Positions 9,030-17,065 of a stretch of 64,000 bases of DNA are shown here, piece by piece. Both the position numbers and the translations under genes were made by a program. How positions within the stretch are numbered: position 1 is the stretch's first letter; the number at the start of each line of letters is the position of its first letter. The stretch lies in NCBI RefSeq assembly GCF_037076345.1, contig NZ_AP024702.1, positions 1,426,001 through 1,490,000 of the forward strand. Reading direction: 5' to 3'. The notes beneath the pieces are model-generated. The model was not told the DNA's origin and searched no databases. It was given only the letters and a program-made list of their open reading frames with translations. The stretch comes from Haloferula helveola (GTDB lineage Bacteria > Verrucomicrobiota > Verrucomicrobiia > Verrucomicrobiales > Akkermansiaceae).

Positions 9030-9482
9030 TTAGAGGACGCCGAGGCCGCCATCGTCCATGGCCAGGTCGGCTTCTTCGATGCGACGGAAGCTCTCTTCCG
9101 TGCAGATGATGTAGTAGCCGTCGCGGCCCGCGAGTTTCACGGCGCCGTCGGCCTTGAGTCCGATCCGCTCGGCCCACTCCTTGGGAACGGTCAGCTTGCC
9201 TTGGCTGCTGATCGTCGCCTCCTTCGAGCTCATGCGGAGCGCGCCGGCGAGCTTCTGCTTGTTGGCCGGAGGAAGCTCCGACTCGGAGATCTGGCGGAAC
9301 TTGTCCTGGAAGGCCGCGTCGGTGAACACCTTGATCACCTTCTCGTCCTGCTCCTGCGAAACCTGCAGGCGAATCGCCTCCCCCTCGCCGTCGGGACGGA
9401 AAGCCACGGGGATGGAAACCCGGAACTTCGGGTCCATCTTGTAGTCGTAATGACTCTCGTAGACTTTGGCTTCAACCGACAT
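9030..9482 (-). CDS. mraZ: Transcriptional regulator MraZ
   Basis: First gene of the division/wall operon, a DNA-binding protein with two swapped-hairpin AbrB-like domains that in studied bacteria binds its own promoter. The 150-residue product shows DPKFRVSIPVAFRPDGEG in the first half and SSQGKLTVPKEWAERIGL in the second, the two MraZ half-domains. The C-terminus (EEADLAMDDGGLGVL) is slightly longer and acidic. No strong Shine-Dalgarno is visible before the ATG. A 665-base gap filled by the hairpin array separates it from rsmH, where the two genes are usually close. Confidence 0.9.
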   Translation of the reverse strand: MSVEAKVYESHYDYKMDPKFRVSIPVAFRPDGEGEAIRLQVSQEQDEKVIKVFTDAAFQDKFRQISESELPPANKQKLAGALRMSSKEATISSQGKLTVPKEWAERIGLKADGAVKLAGRDGYYIICTEESFRRIEEADLAMDDGGLGVL

Positions 9483-9504
9483 GGAAGGGCGTCAATTCGC
9501 TGAC

Positions 9505-9544
9505 GTGCCCCGAACTACACCAAAGTACACCCAAGTGCGCAAGA
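9505..9544 (-). promoter_or_regulatory. Candidate MraZ operator: four tandem decamers upstream of mraZ
   Basis: Read on the minus strand, four consecutive 10-base units (complement of 9544-9505) carry TTGGGTGTAC, TTTGGTGTAG and TTCGGGGCAC after a weaker first unit. Known MraZ sites are three TGGG(A/T)-type boxes every 10 bases. Here the boxes read TGGGT, TTGGT and TCGGG at exactly that spacing. The block ends 22 bases before the mraZ start, in the place expected for autoregulation. The match to MraZ is inferred from the known site design; the periodic repeat itself is directly visible. Confidence 0.65.
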
Positions 9545-10139
9545 GAAATTGAAGAAGCCCAAAATATTTTTTAGATGCACTGGAAATCAATGAGTTACGA
9601 AGTGTATCTGAGTGCTTTTCGTAGCCCCTAAGACCAAATCCAACCCCGTCGAGGTGGGAATTTTTGCAATTTCAGCCACCCCGAGAGCCTCTCCTCCACT
9701 TTTCAAAGCTCTGTAGTGTACTTCGCGTCGATTCGGTGATCTCCGGTGTACTTTATGCCAAAAACTTCGAAGGCGCCGCCCGAGCGTCAAGCCCTTGAAC
9801 CGAGAGAATCGAGGCAACTGACGCGGCAAATGCCCGAAGCCACCTCCAAAGCCCGCCCACAGGGGTTCGTAGTTCCCCGTTTACGGGGTCTAGGGATTCA
9901 TGGCCTGTGAAATAGAGCCATCCGCCGCTTCACCGATCACCGCGACCACGCGCCCCAACGACGGACACCAACTGCACCGCTGTAGGAATCCCCGCAGGAA
10001 CACCGCGACCGAGGGATTTGGTCGTGGTGGCAGAATTGCCTCCACCCCGTTCCAGACTCGCCGGCACACGAAGCCGTCACGGACGGCTTGCCGAATTCAA
10101 ACCCACCGACGCTCCGCTGCCGTTGGGACTGCCTCCCTC
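9545..10139. other. Intergenic stretch with no convincing gene
   Basis: Upstream of the mraZ operon. It is A/T-richer near 9550-9600, where the mraZ promoter probably lies. Two copies of gtgtactt occur on the plus strand (9716-9723 and 9747-9754); the second sits in GGTGTACTTT, a 10-mer also present on the minus strand in the MraZ-type decamers. A minus-strand 80-codon frame (9587-9829) resembles nothing I recognise. A small hairpin (ccccg-tttacgggg) lies near 9877. No tRNA, RNase P, SRP or tmRNA signature was found. Confidence 0.4.
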
Positions 10140-10187
10140 CAGAAAGACCAAACCCGGGACCCCGAAGTCTCGGGATCCCGGGTTTGG
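10140..10187 (-). terminator. Intrinsic terminator of tRNA-Pro
   Basis: Immediately after the tRNA, the minus strand forms an 18-base-pair-class hairpin (CCAAACCCGGGATCCCGAG paired with CTTCGGGGTCCCGGGTTTGG) followed by TCTTTCT. The encoded CCA tail of the tRNA is the first part of the stem. Confidence 0.8.
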
Positions 10188-10261
10188 TCGGGGTGGCGGG
10201 ATTCGAACCCACGGCCTCTTCGTCCCGAACGAAGCGCGCTACCAGGCTGCGCCACACCCCG
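10185..10261 (-). tRNA. tRNA-Pro (anticodon CGG)
   Basis: Minus-strand cloverleaf of 77 bases including an encoded CCA. Acceptor CGGGGTG pairs with CACCCCG, the discriminator is A, the D-arm contains AGCCTGGTAGCGC, and the anticodon stem CTTCG/CGAAG encloses the loop TTCGGGA (anticodon CGG). The T-arm has GTGGGTTCGAATCCCGC. A terminator follows directly. Confidence 0.95.
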
Positions 10262-10389
10262 ATGAATCGGATGCCCCTTTCGGAGCGGGCGGCTTCTTTC
10301 TCCGATTTCCCTCCGGCCTGCAAGCCAATATTCGCCCGCGCGATCCTTCGGAATCTAGGGCCACACGAGGCCGAAGCCGACCCGGTACA

Positions 10390-10421
10390 AAAGACGAGGG
10401 CCGCGCACTCACGCGGCCCTC
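10390..10421 (-). terminator. Hairpin with T tract, possible end of a small RNA
   Basis: A perfect 10-base-pair stem (gagggccgcg/cgcggccctc, 10396-10421) with a six-base loop is followed on the minus strand by GTCTTTTG. No gene runs into it from the right. It would terminate a minus-strand transcript made between the tRNA-Arg terminator and this point, or read-through from tRNA-Arg. Confidence 0.5.
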
Positions 10422-10611
10422 AATAGTGTCATGAAACTTTTTTTCAGAGAGCGTCGCCCCCCTGGGAATGACGAAAGACTACCACGAAACGCCCCCTTGT
10501 CATGTCACCAAATAATGGGACACCGGCGGATTCCCCGTAGATTCAGGGATTGCCGCCATTCCTCCCCAATTTCCACCCCCCTGTGGCGGATTCCCGGGCC
10601 CTGAAACCCGA
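10422..10611 (-). ncRNA. Possible small RNA region between the two tRNAs
   Basis: About 190 bases without a credible coding frame, bounded by the tRNA-Arg terminator and by a second minus-strand terminator. The minus strand has ATGACA, then TAGTCT 16 bases on (near 10505-10480), a weak promoter-like pair, and an A7 tract before the terminal hairpin. A short motif (ggcggattccc) occurs twice at 10529-10575. This is a guess from transcript-boundary signals; no known RNA family (6S, SRP, tmRNA, RNase P) was recognised. Confidence 0.2.
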
Positions 10612-10615
10612 ATAG

Positions 10616-10649
10616 AAAAAGACCCTGCGGTTCACTGAACTGCAGGGTC
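10616..10649 (-). terminator. Intrinsic terminator of tRNA-Arg
   Basis: On the minus strand a 14-base-pair stem (GACCCTGCAGTTCA with TGAACCGCAGGGTC, one mismatch) is followed by TTTTTC. It lies eight bases after the tRNA-Arg CCA. Confidence 0.85.
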
Positions 10650-10657
10650 TTGAAAAG

Positions 10658-10734
<77 letters not shown>

Positions 10735-10840
10735 TTTTGGGGTCGCACCGTTTCCGGCGCGGGCGGGAAGAAAGCGCTGTCGCCCGCCCGGTGTCAAGTT
10801 TTTCGGCAAGGGAATCCGAGCAGAATCGGCCCTCACGGAT

Positions 10841-12205
10841 TCAATGTCGGACCGGCACTTCCTCGGTGCGGGTCGGGCCGTAGTAGCCCGCCGCCTCGAG
10901 AAGATCATGGCGCTCCCGGATTTCCTCCTCCATCCGCTCCTCCCATCCCTCCGGAAACGCCGCCGGAAGCAGGTCGAGGCCTTCCAGACGGGCAAGATGG
11001 GATGTCAGCACCTGCGTTAGGGAACCGCGGACCCGCCGCACCCGGTAATGTTCCGGCAGGGGTCGCTGCAGCAGGGTGTTCGATGTGACGATCTGCAGGC
11101 CGCTCGATGTCCAGGCCCGGAAGGTCGTCTCGAGGATCTCCTTCGAGGCCTGGAGGTTGGCGACGGTAACCACGCCGACGACCAGCGAGTGTCGCTCGTC
11201 CGGGCTGACCAGCGTGAACCATTGGGTCCGCAGGTCCCCGATCGGCGATCCCAGATTCCTGGCGAGCAACAGCCGCCAACCTTCGAAATCCGGGACCCCC
11301 TGAAGCTCGTCCCATTTCGCCCTCAGGCTCGGCATCCAGCCGGACGATCCGAGGTCTTCGGCTTCGCTGCTGGCAAAACAATCACGCACCAAGAGTCGGG
11401 AGCGGCGAAGCTTGAGGATGAGCATGGTCAGCAGAGCGAGCGGATTCCAGATCTGGTCGCCGAGCAGGGTGCGGAGGGAGAAACGGTAGAGGTAGGTTTT
11501 GAAAACCTTCCGCTCACGGGTTTCACCGCTCCGGTCCATCCACTCGCGCACCTCCTCCGACTGACGCGCCGCAAGCACCTGCAGAGCGGCCGCCGGCACT
11601 CCGCGCAATTCGAACCAGCCGTCGCGGACCCTTTCGCATCGTAGCTGCAGCACCCGACGCTGGGTCACGCTGAGAGCGACGAGCCCGGCCACGAACGCGA
11701 GCAGACCGAGCGTGCTCCATTCCCTCAGTTCGAGGACAAAGGTCGCGGCGAAAAGGCCGAAGCCGAGCCAGAATCCCCGTCGACCCCATGCGGTGATATT
11801 TCTCCGGCGCTTCTCATCTTCCGAGCCGACGTGCCAATTGAGGCGTGCTCGGAGTGCCTTGCGGGCTCGAACGACCCGGATTGCCATCAGGACGACGATC
11901 AGAACGAGCCACAACACCGGGAGGCTGACTTCAAGGCTGGGTCCGAAGTAGACGAATGCTCCCACCACAAGGAACATGACCAGCATCCGGATCAGCAGCT
12001 GGGCGCCGCGACTTCCCAACACCAGGAACTCGGCCGAGGCAGGCATCAGCGGGATGTCCGCGCGGCCCGTGTAGAGATCGATTTCCGGAAGCCGCGCGCC
12101 ATCGCGGAAAAGCAGACAACCCTGGCTCACCTGCCACAAGCCGCCCGTGACCTGCGACGGCGGACCGCCGGCCTCCGGAACCTGGTAGGGGTTGAACTCA
12201 CTCAT
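10841..12205 (-). CDS. Membrane protein of unknown function with N-terminal NPYQVP motif
   Basis: A 454-residue protein I do not recognise. It starts MSEFNPYQVPEAGG; NPYxxP at the N-terminus is common in membrane proteins of the Planctomycetes-Verrucomicrobia group. Hydrophobic stretches appear at about residues 65-85 and 88-105, then a basic segment, then another pair near 140-185. A long soluble part follows with tryptophan-rich segments and a charged C-terminus. The ATG at 12205 is used because the upstream extension would overlap the divergent lipoprotein start region. It stands alone, 124 bases from a divergent GH25-like gene. Confidence 0.75.
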   Translation of the reverse strand: MSEFNPYQVPEAGGPPSQVTGGLWQVSQGCLLFRDGARLPEIDLYTGRADIPLMPASAEFLVLGSRGAQLLIRMLVMFLVVGAFVYFGPSLEVSLPVLWLVLIVVLMAIRVVRARKALRARLNWHVGSEDEKRRRNITAWGRRGFWLGFGLFAATFVLELREWSTLGLLAFVAGLVALSVTQRRVLQLRCERVRDGWFELRGVPAAALQVLAARQSEEVREWMDRSGETRERKVFKTYLYRFSLRTLLGDQIWNPLALLTMLILKLRRSRLLVRDCFASSEAEDLGSSGWMPSLRAKWDELQGVPDFEGWRLLLARNLGSPIGDLRTQWFTLVSPDERHSLVVGVVTVANLQASKEILETTFRAWTSSGLQIVTSNTLLQRPLPEHYRVRRVRGSLTQVLTSHLARLEGLDLLPAAFPEGWEERMEEEIRERHDLLEAAGYYGPTRTEEVPVRH

Positions 12206-12329
12206 CCGCCCCCTCTTGAAACCCGCCGCCCTGCCCGCTGCAAGTCCATCAGGAAGAATCGATGCGCGATCGCCCCGTCCCGCGATTCCGAATTGGCGGA
12301 GATTCGGAATCCGTGTTGAACTACGGACC

Positions 12330-13187
12330 ATGAAATGGATTTCAGCGCTGCTCCTCTCCCTTGTCCTTTGCAGCTGTGGCGGCGGCTTCGGCGGCACCTC
12401 GGTCGGCAGCTCCCCCGCGATTCTGAATGTCTCCGGCTGGGATCCCAAAGAGGTCCAGCGGAACGGCGACCGATACTCCCCCCAGGATGTGTCGGCGATG
12501 CGTCGCAACGGGGCGCTGGGGCTGATCGCGCGCTCGGCGAAGGGTCCACTACTCGACGAGAAGTTCTCGGACTTCATCAAGTCGGCGGACCGCGAAGGCA
12601 TGCTGGTCGGCGCGTATCACTTCGTAACGATGGATCAAGATCCCGCGGCACAGGCGGTGTCGTTCGTCAGCCGGGTTCGTTCGACGGCGCGCAGCCGCGG
12701 CCTTTCCCATCGGAAGATCCTCCTCGTCGGGGACTTCGATACCAAGTCGAGCCCCGACCGACTCGTCCGTTTCATCACCAAGGTCGAGGAGCTCACCGGG
12801 GTGACACCGGTGGTCTATCTGGAGAATAGCGCCGCCCTCCGCACCAGCCTGAGCAATGCCTCACCCGCCCAGAAGCGGATCATCCGGCGGGCACCATACT
12901 GGATCGCGCTCTACGGACCGGCCGGCACCGAGCGCAGCATGGGTGAAACGCTCACACCGGACGGACTGACCGAGCAGTACGGCGTGTGGAATGACTGGGT
13001 GATGTGGCAGTACGGCGGGGTGCTGTGGCAGAACGGCCGCTCGACGCCGAAGCACTACAGTACCGCATCGTGGCGGAGTCCCCGCTACTTCGGCAATATG
13101 GCCCACCCGACGGAGCGCAATGTCTTCAAGGGCAGCGAGGGTGACCTTCGCGCCTTCTGGAACCGCCACGGACTGGCGTGGTGGTGA
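12330..13187 (+). CDS. GH25-like lysozyme-fold lipoprotein, catalytic acids uncertain
   Basis: A 285-residue secreted lipoprotein: MKWISALLLSLVLCSC ends in a lipobox-type cysteine. The body follows the glycoside hydrolase 25 barrel: a first strand LNVSGWDP where active enzymes have a D-x-S-x-W-Q type strand, GAYHFVTM, LLVGDFD where the family usually has a D-x-E pair, then VVYLEN and a final DWVMWQYGG. The overall order of strands fits a muramidase fold. However, the first acidic residue is Asn and the catalytic pair reads Asp-Phe-Asp. It may be a low-activity enzyme or a glycan-binding relative. Start: ATG at 12330, giving a normal signal sequence. Confidence 0.65.
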   Translation: MKWISALLLSLVLCSCGGGFGGTSVGSSPAILNVSGWDPKEVQRNGDRYSPQDVSAMRRNGALGLIARSAKGPLLDEKFSDFIKSADREGMLVGAYHFVTMDQDPAAQAVSFVSRVRSTARSRGLSHRKILLVGDFDTKSSPDRLVRFITKVEELTGVTPVVYLENSAALRTSLSNASPAQKRIIRRAPYWIALYGPAGTERSMGETLTPDGLTEQYGVWNDWVMWQYGGVLWQNGRSTPKHYSTASWRSPRYFGNMAHPTERNVFKGSEGDLRAFWNRHGLAWW

Positions 13188-13193
13188 TACCGA

Positions 13194-15011
13194 TCAGCGC
13201 CTGAGCACCGGGTCGAGCCACAGACCCCAGTCGCTGCTCTTGCCGTCGCCGCCGTCGGTGACCTTCAACTCGAGTTCCTTGATGCCTTCGAGGCCGACGG
13301 CAAATGGCTTGGTCGAACCCGCTTTCATCACGCCCGAACGCCAAATTTCCTTGCCGTCGCCGACGATCACGAAGTCACAGCTGCCTTGGGACGAACCGTC
13401 ACCGATGCCGACTTTGCCATCGAGGCTCTTCCACTTGCCTCCGAGACTCCAACGATGAGATGCCGGAGCGTGCGCGTAGATCCCGCGAGGGTGGAGTTCG
13501 CCCCCCGAGATGATCAACGCCGAAGCGTCAGGCACGCGGTTCATCCGCGGACTGCTCCAGCCGACCTCGGCATGAGTCGCCTTGGCCGACGTCAGGGGAA
13601 GCTCGCCGCCATCCGCGGTCGAAGGATCTTCGGCCGAGGCTCCTCCCAAGGTTCCGACCAGCGACTCGGCCGTCTCGATCAAGGTGGCTGAGACCTCCCG
13701 CGAGCGCAGCGACTCCAACTCCGCAGAGGCAGCAGCGCGATTTCCCGAGTTAACGACCCCGATCAGCTTCGCGAGTTCGGTTCCGGCCTGGAACGCGGAA
13801 AGATCGACGTTGCCGTCCTGACCCACGCGGTAGGGGATCTCCCACCGCCCGTTGCTGCCGACATAGGTACTGCAGGCGCCGTTGACCTGGCAGACGACGA
13901 TCCGGAACTCCTGTCCTTCGCCAGGGACGAGACCATTGGCATCAAGCGTGAAGTTACCTTCCGCATCCGGAACCGCGGTGCAGGTCGTCGCGTTGTAGTC
14001 GCCTCCGCCAGCCGGATCCATGTACCCGATCACCGCGTAGGGAGCGGGATCAGCGGTCACCTTGCCATGCACCCGGAACGACTTGCCGAGCGGCTCGACC
14101 CGGAGTCCCTCGACTTTCGCGTTCGAGCGATTGTCGAGCTGCTTCACCGACCCGCTGAACATCGGGTGGGACGCGAGCTTAAGTCCGTGGGCGAGGGTCA
14201 GGAAAGATCCCCTTCCCTCGTTCCTACGGTCTTCACCGTAGGTCCGGTTGCCGCTGCCCATCAGGGCCGTGCCGAACGCCTTGCCCTCATCGTCCCGCTG
14301 GCGGTTGTGTGGCAGGCCGAGGGCGTGGCCGAGCTCGTGGCAGATGCCGCCGATGAAGATCGTGTTGTAGCGGCCGATCGAGATGTGTCCGTACTGGCCG
14401 TCGTGCACCTTCGGCTCGGTCTTGGCCAGCCCGCCGAGCTCGAGGATGGCGGAGTCGACCTGCCAGGCGTTGCCTCCGGCCGGAGATCCGCCGGCGTAGT
14501 AGGGGCTGTTCTGGGTGATCTTGCGGTTCTCGGGATCCCAGTTCGACATGTTGCAGAAGATGACCAGCGTCTCCTTGTCGGGATCGAGTCCGGCGGTGCG
14601 GAGGGTCGGCAGGCACTCGGTCCGGATCTCGCCGCCCGACTGGACGTTGTAGGCCGAGTAATCCTTCCTGCCCTCGACGAGGTGGATGTTCAGCAGGCCA
14701 TCCGGCGCGTAATCGAGATTGATCGTCCGGGGTCCGAAACCGAGGCGCTTCATTTCGGAGGCATAGAAGTCCCGGATGTCCTCGAGGATCGAGGTGAGCC
14801 GCTTCCGGAACATGGGCTGCGGCTTGCGATCCTTCGGCGTCCAGTAGACCAGATGCAGCTTCCGCTCCCCCTTCTGCGGTGACTCGTTCTCCCACTTTTC
14901 CAGCAGGGCCATGGCCGCAGGCACTTTGACGTCGATTTCCTCCTGAGGCGTCATCGCGCCGAAAACGGGCGCGGCAAAAGCCAGAAAAGCGAGGGTTCCG
15001 GGGAGTTTCAT
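13194..15011 (-). CDS. Secreted zinc metalloprotease (metzincin-type) with C-terminal NPCBM domain
   Basis: A 605-residue exported protein with a cleavable signal peptide (MKLPGTLAFLAFAAPVFGA). The centre carries HELGHALGLPHNRQ, the HExxHxxGxxH zinc site of metzincins, with Glu as catalytic base. The last 130 or so residues (from WSSPRMNRVP to DWGLWLDPVL) match the NPCBM carbohydrate-binding module, including GIYAHAPASHRW and KVGIGDGSSQGSCDFVIVGDG. Between them lies a region with a possible carboxypeptidase-regulatory-like fold. Substrate unknown; the NPCBM module suggests a glycoprotein or surface polysaccharide. It is convergent with the GH25-like gene, six bases between stops. Confidence 0.88.
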   Translation of the reverse strand: MKLPGTLAFLAFAAPVFGAMTPQEEIDVKVPAAMALLEKWENESPQKGERKLHLVYWTPKDRKPQPMFRKRLTSILEDIRDFYASEMKRLGFGPRTINLDYAPDGLLNIHLVEGRKDYSAYNVQSGGEIRTECLPTLRTAGLDPDKETLVIFCNMSNWDPENRKITQNSPYYAGGSPAGGNAWQVDSAILELGGLAKTEPKVHDGQYGHISIGRYNTIFIGGICHELGHALGLPHNRQRDDEGKAFGTALMGSGNRTYGEDRRNEGRGSFLTLAHGLKLASHPMFSGSVKQLDNRSNAKVEGLRVEPLGKSFRVHGKVTADPAPYAVIGYMDPAGGGDYNATTCTAVPDAEGNFTLDANGLVPGEGQEFRIVVCQVNGACSTYVGSNGRWEIPYRVGQDGNVDLSAFQAGTELAKLIGVVNSGNRAAASAELESLRSREVSATLIETAESLVGTLGGASAEDPSTADGGELPLTSAKATHAEVGWSSPRMNRVPDASALIISGGELHPRGIYAHAPASHRWSLGGKWKSLDGKVGIGDGSSQGSCDFVIVGDGKEIWRSGVMKAGSTKPFAVGLEGIKELELKVTDGGDGKSSDWGLWLDPVLRR

Positions 15012-15294
15012 GCCCCGATAAACGCAAAACGGGCCCCGACTCGTTCATTTCGAGGGATTTGGGCGGGAAGAATCCCGCCGAGCCGGGAATCGGCACGATT
15101 TTCAGCCGGACGCCGCCAAATCCCTGATTCCGAGCGCCTCGAATCGGCCTTTTCCCTTGCCATTCCGGGGCCTCTCTCCTATCTCGCGCGTCCCTTCCCG
15201 CGCCGCCGCAACAACAACGGGAGACCGAAGGGATCAAAAACGCGGCGGGTTTCCCGAAATCGCCCGACCTGAATCAAGGCGGGACACCCAGACC
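15012..15294 (+). promoter_or_regulatory. Divergent upstream region; candidate rpsB promoter and leader
   Basis: A 283-base gap between the protease start (minus) and rpsB (plus). TTGCCA at 15157-15162 and CTATCT at 15179-15184, 16 bases apart, form a plausible sigma-70 type promoter. That would give an rpsB leader of roughly 100 bases. Leaders of rpsB often bind S2 for feedback, but no specific fold was recognised here. Confidence 0.3.
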
Positions 15295-15978
15295 ATGATC
15301 AACGAACTCATCAACGATATGGTGGACGCAGGCGTCCACTACGGACACCAGACGAAGAAGTGGAACCCGCAAATGAAGCCCTACCTGATGAAGGACAAGG
15401 GCGGGATCTACATCATCAACCTGGAGCAAACGGTGAAGTGCCTGGACAAGGCCGCCGATTTCCTTTCCGACCTCGCCACCAAGGGCAAGAACATCCTCTT
15501 CGTCGGCTGCAAGCGTCAGGCCCAGGAGGCTGTCCGCCAGTCGGCCGAAGCAACCAAGCAGTTCTACGTGAACCACCGTTGGCTCGGCGGCATGCTGACC
15601 AACATGGCGACCGTCAAGAAGTCGATCGAGCGCCTGAAGTGGCTCGAAGGCCTCGAGAAGTCGCCCGAGTTCAAGTCGATTTCGAAGAAGGAGTTCGCCG
15701 CGCTGACGCGTGAGAAGAACAAGCTTCGCCGCAACCTCGACGGCATCCGCAACATGGACGGCATGCCCGACGCGCTGGTGATCGTCGACTCCGCACGCGA
15801 GTCGATCGCTGTCGCCGAAGCCCGCCGCCTCAACATCCCGATCGTCGCGATCGTCGACTCCAACGCCGACCCGTCGGTCGTCGACTACCCGATCCCGGGC
15901 AACGACGATTCGGTCCGCTCGATCCGCATCATCCTTCAGAATCTCGTCGACGCCGTCGTCACGGGCAAGAAGGGCTGA
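15295..15978 (+). CDS. rpsB: 30S ribosomal protein S2
   Basis: Small-subunit ribosomal protein needed for mRNA docking and bS1 recruitment. The 227-residue product begins [33 protein letters not shown] is the S2 signature. It also has [19 protein letters not shown] and [15 protein letters not shown] plus [20 protein letters not shown] near the end. The ATG at 15295 gives a normal N-terminus, while the frame upstream has no S2 similarity. It is followed by tsf, the usual order, with a 92-base gap. Confidence 0.97.
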   Translation: MINELINDMVDAGVHYGHQTKKWNPQMKPYLMKDKGGIYIINLEQTVKCLDKAADFLSDLATKGKNILFVGCKRQAQEAVRQSAEATKQFYVNHRWLGGMLTNMATVKKSIERLKWLEGLEKSPEFKSISKKEFAALTREKNKLRRNLDGIRNMDGMPDALVIVDSARESIAVAEARRLNIPIVAIVDSNADPSVVDYPIPGNDDSVRSIRIILQNLVDAVVTGKKG

Positions 15979-16070
15979 ACCACCTGACGAAACCTTCACC
16001 CGGACAGGGCGGCAGGCTGGCGATCGATCGACCAACCTCCGCCCGTCCTTTTTCCCACCATCCCACTACC

Positions 16071-16937
16071 ATGATCACCGCATCACTCGTCAAAGAACTC
16101 CGCGATAAGACCAACGCGGGCATGATGGACTGCAAGAAGGCCCTCACCGAGACCAACGGTGACCTCGAGGCCGCCGTCACCTGGCTCCGCGAGAAGGGCA
16201 TTTCGAAAGCCGCCGGCAAGGCCGACCGCGAAGCCTCCGAAGGCATCATCGCCGCCCGTCTTTCCGACGACGGCAAGACCGGCCTGCTCGTCGAGGTGAA
16301 CTGCGAGACCGACTTCGTTTCGCGCAACGAGAACTTCGTCGCGTTCGTCGACGAGATCGCCGACACGCTGGCCGCAAGCGATGCCAAGACCCTTGAAGAG
16401 GCACTTCAGGTCTCCAAGGACGGCGGCACGGTCGAAGAGTTCGTGAAGGCCAAGGTCATCGAACTCGGCGAGAACATCCAGCTGCGCAAGTTCGAGCGCT
16501 TCGAGCTCAGCGACAACGGCGCCATCGCCCAGTACATCCACATGGGTGGCAAGGTCGGCGTGCTCGTCGAAGTCGGTGCCAAGCAGGGTGAAACCGCCGC
16601 CAAGGACGAGTTCCGCGAACTGGTGAAGGACATCACGCTCCACATCGCCGCCGCCGCGCCGAAGGGCCTGGCCCGCGAGGACATCCCGGAAGATCTGGTC
16701 GAGAAGGAGAAGGACGTGTTCCGCGCCCAGCTCGCCAACGAAGGCAAGCCCGCCGAGATCATCGACAAGATCATCATGGGCAAGATCGGCAAGTTCTTCT
16801 CGGAGACCTGCCTGCTCGAGCAAGCGTTCGTGAAGGACCCCGACAACACGATCAAGAAGCTCGTCGAGAACGCCGGCAAGAGCCTCGGCGACGACCTCGA
16901 GATCCGCCGCTTCGTGCGCTTCGGACTCGGCGAGTAA
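16071..16937 (+). CDS. tsf: Translation elongation factor Ts
   Basis: Guanine nucleotide exchange factor for EF-Tu. The 288-residue product starts MITASLVKELRDKTNAGMMDCKKALTE; the TDFVSRNENF segment, which inserts into EF-Tu, is intact (VNCETDFVSRNENF). Two similar core halves and a C-terminal module (LLEQAFVKDPDNTIKKLV) follow, as in the long bacterial form. Downstream of rpsB and ended by a strong terminator, so rpsB-tsf is probably one transcript. Confidence 0.97.
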   Translation: MITASLVKELRDKTNAGMMDCKKALTETNGDLEAAVTWLREKGISKAAGKADREASEGIIAARLSDDGKTGLLVEVNCETDFVSRNENFVAFVDEIADTLAASDAKTLEEALQVSKDGGTVEEFVKAKVIELGENIQLRKFERFELSDNGAIAQYIHMGGKVGVLVEVGAKQGETAAKDEFRELVKDITLHIAAAAPKGLAREDIPEDLVEKEKDVFRAQLANEGKPAEIIDKIIMGKIGKFFSETCLLEQAFVKDPDNTIKKLVENAGKSLGDDLEIRRFVRFGLGE

Positions 16938-16955
16938 TCGCTTACGATTCCCCAA

Positions 16956-16987
16956 AGCCCGCTTCCCGATGGGAGGCGGGCTTTTTC
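16956..16987 (+). terminator. Intrinsic terminator after tsf
   Basis: AGCCCGC (16956-16962) pairs with GCGGGCT (16976-16982), with further pairing of ttccc to gggag inside, followed by a T run. It ends the rpsB-tsf transcript. Confidence 0.9.
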
Positions 16988-16993
16988 GTTTGG

Positions 16994-17062
16994 TGGAGCG
17001 CCGGTTATGAAACCGGCATCTTCGTCGGCTCGAAGAATACCGGTTTCATAACCGGCGCTCCA
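16994..17062. repeat. Perfect 23-base inverted repeat with hairpin-forming arms
   Basis: Arms 16994-17016 and 17040-17062 are exact reverse complements. Each arm is itself a hairpin (gccggtt-atga-aaccggc). The 23-base centre also pairs (cttcg/cgaag). It sits between the tsf terminator and the convergent end of the next minus-strand gene, so it can form a cruciform or a two-way RNA hairpin. It belongs with the other intergenic palindromes at 23.3, 38.1, 40.0 and 60.5 kb. Confidence 0.9.
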
Positions 17063-17065
17063 TTC

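Noticed and set aside
8364-9177. N-terminal extension of RsmH by about 270 residues through the repeat array
   Set aside because: The standard RsmH begins at 8364, the extension is Arg/Pro-rich and its repeat copies differ without favouring third codon positions.
9587-9829. 80-residue minus-strand frame upstream of mraZ
   Set aside because: Basic, no recognisable domain, overlaps the likely promoter zone, no ribosome binding site seen.
10018-10100. Possible third tRNA-like sequence near tggtcgtggtggcag
   Set aside because: Resembles the tRNA-Pro 3' text only in a few bases; no acceptor, D-arm or T-arm can be paired.
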